Source: Calliphora vicina
Lineage: Eukaryota; Arthropoda; Insecta; Diptera; Calliphoridae
Length of the DNA stretch: 64,000 nt
Reading direction: 5' to 3'
Assembly: GCF_958450345.1 (NCBI RefSeq)
Contig: NC_088780.1
Span: 122,898,226-122,962,225 of the forward strand
The position numbers and the translations under genes are program-made. Positions 58,988-64,000 of this stretch are shown here, piece after piece (the first letter of the stretch is position 1; each line of letters begins with the position of its first letter). Below the pieces are notes generated by a model. The model saw nothing but the letters and a program-made list of their open reading frames with translations, was not told the DNA's origin and did not search any database.

Positions 58988-60286
58988 AGGAGTGAGATCG
59001 AAAAATTCTTAACATACATATATGTTTATAAAAAAGAAACCACTAAACTTACAGCTTTATTTTTTTTTTTATTTGATTGAAATTATTATTACAATTTACA
59101 AAAAAAATTATTTTTATAGTTTTAATCACTAGTGATGAAATTTTGAACCTTTTTCGGAAACCCTTCCATTAACGTTTTTATAGTGCTTTCTGTCACTTTG
59201 CTCGAACATGTAGTCCATCTCCGTTTAAAATCTACCACACTTTTGGACACCTTTTTTGTACTCTTCAATTCTCTTTTAACAAGAGCCCAATATCTCTCCA
59301 CTGGCCTTAGCTCCGGGCAGTTTGGAGGATTTGCCTCTCTTGGTACAAATACCACATTATTGTTCTTGTACCACTCAAGGGCTTGTTTGCCATAGTGACA
59401 GGATGCCAAGTCAGGCCAAAAATAAGTGGACACATTATGAAGTCTTATGAATGGAAGCAGCCTTTTTTGTAAACATTCCTTGATGTAAATTTCGGTATTT
59501 ATAGAGCCCGTTGTAACAAATGAGTGGCTTCTTTTGCCGCAACTGCATATTGCTTGCCATACCAAGAACTTTCTGGGAAATTTTGTCTGCTTTTGGGTCC
59601 TAAACTTTTCTTCAACATTCCCTCGAGCATCAGCAACATAAAATTTTTGACCTGGAAGTTGCGAAAAATCTGCCAGAACATACGTTTCGTCATCCATTAT
59701 GCAACAAGAATATTTTTTTTATAAAACTTGACTTCAATTTCCGTGCTCTGTTTTTGGCCTCTAAATTTTTAGTAGCGTTCCTGTCAGGAACTTTTTGAGC
59801 CTTGTATGTTTTTAAACCTGCATTAGCTTTAACTTTTCGTACCAAATAGTCCGAGCACTGAGCTAACCGGGCTGCTTTCCTACCGGATGTGTTGGGAGCT
59901 CTTTTGAAAATGCGTTCTATTTTTTTGGCTTTAGAAACATCATGTGGACCATTCCTTCTACCTGAACCAGGTTTTCTATCAACTGACAAGTTCTCCCGGT
60001 ACTGTTTAATAACATTGGAAACAGTTTGACGGCAGACCTTTGTATGCTTGGCCAACTTTTTGTAAGACCAAGTTGGGTTTTGTTGAAAATATTTAATAAT
60101 TTCAGTACGCACTTTTTTCTGGTCACTCATTTTAATCAGATTAACAAAAAAATTAATATAATTGACATTACACATAATAACTGACATGTTTTTCAAAGGT
60201 AACTTGATCAAAAAAAAATTCAAATAATACTTGGGTTAAAAAATGTAATGAAAAACGTGTGTTAAGAATTTTTCGATCTCACTCCT
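58988..60286 (-). mobile_element. Tc1/mariner DD37E (ITmD37E-type) transposon, nearly complete
   Basis: Perfect 27-bp terminal inverted repeats start AGGAGTGAGATCGAAAAATT (58988-59014) and are mirrored at 60260-60286, each bordered by TA (58986-58987 and 60287-60288). 1299 bp, the usual size for the group. It carries a single transposase gene on the minus strand with one frameshift (see 59122-60130). Perfect repeats and few defects indicate recent insertion. Confidence 0.9.
59122..60130 (-). pseudogene. DD37E transposase, one frameshift
   Basis: The cut-and-paste transposase of the surrounding element. Start MSDQKKVRTEIIKYFQQNPT at 60130; helix-turn-helix (SYKKLAKHTKVCRQTVSNV); then RKPGSGRRNGP, a GRPR-like hook. 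The first frame stops at 59690 just after an A8 run. The second frame continues from MDDETYV (first catalytic Asp), through FWPDLASCHYG (second Asp), to NCPELRPVERYW (catalytic Glu), ending KKVQNFITSD. Counting from the second Asp to the Glu gives 37 intervening residues, the DD37E signature first described in mosquitoes. Total about 336 codons. The one-base shift in the A run disables it unless bypassed, or it is a sequencing error in a homopolymer. Confidence 0.85.
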
Positions 60287-60288
60287 TA

Positions 60289-61629
60289 TGTATATGTATT
60301 ATACAAATGATGATTTAGGTAAGAGAACGCGACATTAGAGTATGAACAAAAGAACAAAAATCATCATTAATTGAGAATTTGTTCATTAGTTGTATTAATT
60401 TGTTTTTGATAGAAAGAGATAAAGACACTAAAAGTAGCTAAGATTAAGAACAAATATATTTGTTATTTTCTCATGATAAGCATAGACTTTTTTAATATAA
60501 TGTTAAACAAATCAGTTCCATAATAACGCTTTAATTTCCGGTACCTGTTAATATTATGTAGACATTTATTTACTTTTCATAAATTGATTAGGTTATAATG
60601 TCAATAATAAGTTGTTTAACAACACAATATTTAAGTATTTTTAAATATTAAGTTTTTTAAAGACCAAAGTCCAAAAAATTTTATAGAAAAAATATTTACA
60701 ATTTATTTGCAAAAATTATAAAAACATGCAAGCAAATATGTAAATATTAATTTAAATTTATTTCAAAATAGTTTAGTTAAATACCAAAGTTTAAGGAGAT
60801 TAAATCAAGCGATTATTTCTATTCAATACCTTTTTAATATGAACTTTTTAAGTACAGCTATACAATTGTTGAAATATTTACTAGTTTTAATTGTTTTCAT
60901 TAAAAAATTTGAAGCAATTTGTTGGATAATTATATTTCTAGGCTTAAAATAAATTTTTAGTCATATAATCTACTGAAACTAGTTCATGACAATTTACACA
61001 AAAGAAATAAAACAAACCCCCCCATGGACAAAGTTACAGCCACGTCTGTGCTCTACCTGATTATTTTTAATAACCTACTAATAATTTCAAGAAAAAAAAA
61101 ATGTGACTTATAAATAACAATTTCAATTGTTTTTATTATTGTTTTAACTGGTATTTAAATAAATTTTATACGCAGTCATGATTGTGTTATTGTTTTGTTG
61201 CCTTAACTTCTTTCTTAATAAAGTTAATCATACTTGTACTTTATACGGTCTTACAATGACGTATCGTTACGTATCGTTTACTATCACATTTGTTTTTATT
61301 ATTTTTTGTTACAAAGTACTTTATAATTAAGGTACTATAAATTAAAGAGCGTATAGTAAATAAAAATTAAAATAGCCTTAACTATGATCATGACAAATGG
61401 ATGTTTAAACGTTAGTGGTTTGATTCATAAATGTATTCATAATGGAATTATTTGAAATTCATTTCCATTTCTATTAAACAGGTTTCATTATTGTAGTTAA
61501 TAGAAATTAATGTGAAATTTAAGGAATTTCCAGACGACAATACTAAGTATTATTGGGTGTATGACTTGAAAATACGGGATTTTTTTTTTAAATTTTAAGC
61601 TTTTATTTTGAAACAAAGTATTGGGCACT
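60289..61629. other. Presumed intron/intergenic, nothing recognised
   Basis: AT-rich, with no gene-like frames and no paired terminal repeats recognised. Confidence 0.3.
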
Positions 61630-62690
61630 GTTAGCCCATCTTGTTGGCTACATATGGATTCCGAGCCAAAACTGCACATCTTTTGATGCCAAGAACGAAT
61701 CAAGCCAATAACGTCTGGACTATAAAGCGGGAGAGGCAAAATTTCCCAACCACATCATTGTAAATACTTTCTTACAGATATTGGAAGATGTGGCCGAGCG
61801 TTGTCATGATGGAATATTACGGTTTCATGTATGGCCGCATATTCTGGCCGTTTTTCGCCCAGGGAACCTGTGATGGTCTGGTCAGATTTCAGCAGGTCAT
61901 AATAGATAGGACCCTTTTGCTCCCACCAAATACAGAACCTTACCTTAGGGCCATGGATATTTGGCTTTGGTGTCGATTCGGCTGGTTGGCCAGGCATCAT
62001 ATACGATCTCTTACGCTTCGGGTTATCGTAATGGATCCATTTTTGGATTCGGTGCAAAAATTATTTTCTTTTATAGACATACAAAATCGTCTTTCAAGGT
62101 CTCTCATAGAGTATCCAAAACCGGTCAACCGGTTTTTTCATCTTTGTAAACTACACCGGTATCGGTTTTTTTACAAACCGGTTTTTGTAAAACGGTTAAC
62201 CGGTTTTAATGAAATATATTTTCTAAAGCTCATTCAAACATATTTATGAACAACTTTGATACCATTTCTAAAAATATTGATTTATTTTATAGAAAATTAT
62301 AGCATTTGACAATATTTCGTAAAGACATAAAATAATTTAATTGCATAAAGAATTCAAAAATACTAAATTTCCATTAAATACTAATTTAATATAATCCGGT
62401 TAATCGGTGTTTTTGAAGACAAAAACTGAAACCGTTTAACCGTTTTTTTTAAAAGACAATAATCGAAACCGGTTATTTCAAAAACACACTTTTTCGGTTA
62501 AACCGGAAACCGGTTTTTTAAATTTGCCGGTTTTTTGGACACTCTCGTCTCTCAGCTTCAATTCGTATGATACTCAATATCCCTGATTTAGAATGAATAC
62601 TGGATTTTGAAATTGCAGTTGAACAATCTTCATGGAGTAATGCCTCCAATTCTTGGTCTTCAAACTTCTTTGGCTGGCCTGGACGATCTC
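61630..62690 (-). mobile_element. Mariner relic, split by a hAT-like MITE
   Basis: The minus strand 61755-62057 reads IHYDNPKRKRSYMMPGQPAE, PNIHGPKVRFCIWWEQKGPI, TVIFHHDNARPHLP, a clear mauritiana/cecropia-type mariner with the first and second catalytic Asp regions. 62555-62690 continues the same element (CTCAGCTTCAATTCGTATGA, CTTCAAACTTCTTTGGCTGG) after the insertion at 62107-62546. Frames are broken. Confidence 0.8.
62107..62546. mobile_element. hAT-like MITE rich in AACCGGTT, with 8-bp target duplication
   Basis: 440 bp flanked by GTCTCTCA on both sides (62099-62106 and 62547-62554); removing it rejoins mariner sequence. The ends are TAGAGTATCCAAAACCGGTC and, inverted, GAGAGTGTCCAAAAAACCGG. 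The first and last 130 bp hold many CCGGTT/AACCGG words, likely transposase-binding subterminal repeats. No coding capacity. Confidence 0.8.
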
Positions 62691-62859
62691 AAAACATTTT
62701 TAAGTTTGCTTCCATTAATAATGCAATATTATTAGAAATTCCAAATATTGCAAAATTTGACATTCACGATTTAAAGGTTAAAGTTGTCCGATTTTAGTAA
62801 AGCTTTCGGTGTATATTTAAAATTATATGGACTATAATATTGATTGATATGAAATTGGG

Positions 62860-63050
62860 CTTATTCGCCAAAATATGGGAAAAAAATTATTTTAACATTT
62901 AACATTTTTTTCCCTTATATATCCTGAATAAATCCCAAAGAATTGATTTAAAAATTAAACAATTTCTTTAACAAAATTTAAAACAGAGTTTTGAAACAGC
63001 CGTTAAAAATCAACGTTTTTGGACCATACTAGACAAAAAATAATTATTTA
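62860..63050. repeat. Dispersed repeat shared with 41280-41480
   Basis: TTTTCCCTTATATATCC, AATAAATCCCAAAG and GAGTTTTGAAACAGCCGTTA align with 41340-41465. Unclassified. Both copies lie a few hundred bases before an LTR-like sequence. Confidence 0.45.
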
Positions 63051-63282
63051 ATGCCAAAATATATAAGGCACATTTATATATAAAGTTAAAGTGGAATATT
63101 ACTGTCTCCATAATGAGAAAATTGTTTTTAAATTTAAGTGAAAAATTCACTTGAGTGAAATGACAGTCAAGTCGAAAAATATTTCCATTTAGATAGAGAA
63201 TAAAACTAAAAATCTATATAGACATTCATAATAATACAATATTTTTAAGAAACACATGTTTCTTTATACATATTTATATTGT

Positions 63283-63722
63283 TACGTTTTAACCTTTTAA
63301 AAACGATGGTTTATTTCCATTTAATTGCAATTAAAAGCGATCAGTAGTTTAAAATTTGTAACAACACTTTATTTAAATTGACACGACAAATTAAATTGTC
63401 ACATACACTTTACAATGTCCAATAATATTCTTGTAATACAGTTGATGTTAATTCTAACAAAGCTTAATATAAACTTTTACTATTTATATATACTGTGTCA
63501 TCTTCTAGTTGTTTCATGAATTATCTATCTAACGGACAAAACTAGAAAGTTATATTTCTAGAGCTTTTAGCAGTTATGTTAATGTTAGCTTTTAGCTTTA
63601 ACAGTTAATGTTGTTATACTTACAAACAATGTTAATAACAGCGTGTTATCAACATTGTTGATAAGCAGAAGTTTCGAGCACAATGTTTATAAACAAGCTG
63701 AATGTTGCAAGCAGCCGTTACA
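63283..63722 (+). mobile_element. LTR-like sequence, copy 2
   Basis: TGTTACGTTTTAACC ... GCAGCCGTTACA, TG...CA form, sharing GGTTTATTTCC, GTAACAACACTTTATTTA and the CTAGAGCTTTTA region with 42019-42545. No retrotransposon genes alongside. The 103-codon frame overlapping its end is not considered a gene. Confidence 0.45.
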
Positions 63723-64000
63723 GACCGTTAAATTAAAATCGTTAATACAACTTCGTAACAATATTTTTTTACTTGCGAGTATCGTTGAGATATGCCTTGT
63801 TCAAAGACCATTTTTTGGTTCATTATCCTGTATTCAAAAGAAAAGATTTTTTAGGAAAAAATGTATATTGAAACTAGGGTACATCGAAAACTTTTATTTC
63901 ATCCTAATTAGTAAAATAAATTGCATAATTTGTAAATTGTATATTTTGAAGTAGCTTTAAATTTTCCTGGCTATGGCCCTGCTTTATAACCACCCTCTAA
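63723..64000. other. Window end, nothing recognised
   Basis: AT-rich sequence without a supported feature. Confidence 0.3.

Noticed and set aside
61788..62249. 153-codon plus-strand frame
   Set aside because: Antisense to mariner transposase and runs across the hAT-like MITE boundary; a composite artefact.

Overview
The window is AT-rich animal nuclear DNA from a higher (brachyceran) fly, most probably a calyptrate such as a blow fly or house-fly relative. Spliced genes have GT-AG introns. The V-ATPase subunit a proteins read like Drosophila Vha100-2 and Vha100-4. The dispersed repeats carry the (TA)n / GTCY layout of dipteran mini-me elements. There is no bacterial organisation: no operons, no Shine-Dalgarno sites, no CRISPR. 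The species call is inference.

Genes. (1) 29140-32538 (+) is a complete five-exon V-ATPase subunit a gene (834 aa, Vha100-2). (2) 37162-40889 (+) is its tandem paralogue (832 aa, Vha100-4-like) with the same exon boundaries; a 38-nt candidate leader exon lies upstream at 36226-36263. (3) 43833-48052 (+) is a five-exon secreted protein of about 972 aa. Its first 435 residues align with heparanase (GH79), but both catalytic glutamates are replaced. It is followed by a tail of about 540 residues with several furin-like sites. (4) 56059-56200 (+) is the first coding exon of a membrane-anchored retinol-dehydrogenase-like protein (CG7675 type); the rest lies beyond the window. A possible 5' UTR exon is at 52195-52366. 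At the left edge, 1-2392 looks like 3' UTR or intergenic sequence of an upstream gene (weak). 19087-19191 is a weak candidate coding exon.

Transposon landscape. Most of the rest is old or nested mobile DNA: a long foldback element (698-1286), mariner relics (3265-3895, 26510-26900, 48451-48907, 51030-51560, 61630-62690), pogo/Tigger-like elements with TA duplications (3911-4625, 49173-49952), and two related mini-me-like families (A and B, many copies). There is also a decayed satellite (4800-5665), several MITEs with clear terminal repeats and target duplications, two tRNA-derived SINE copies, LINE relics, LTR fragments, a piggyBac-like element (23004-24577), and a near-complete 1.3 kb Tc1/mariner DD37E element (58988-60286) with one frameshift. 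A four-level nest of insertions sits at 24585-25920.

How the parts relate. The two Vha100 genes encode alternative versions of the same proton-pump subunit and arose by tandem duplication. The pseudo-heparanase and the dehydrogenase have no evident functional link to them. Transposons fill the introns (for example Vha100-2 intron 1, Vha100-4 intron 1, heparanase-like intron 2 and the dehydrogenase intron) but leave the exons intact.
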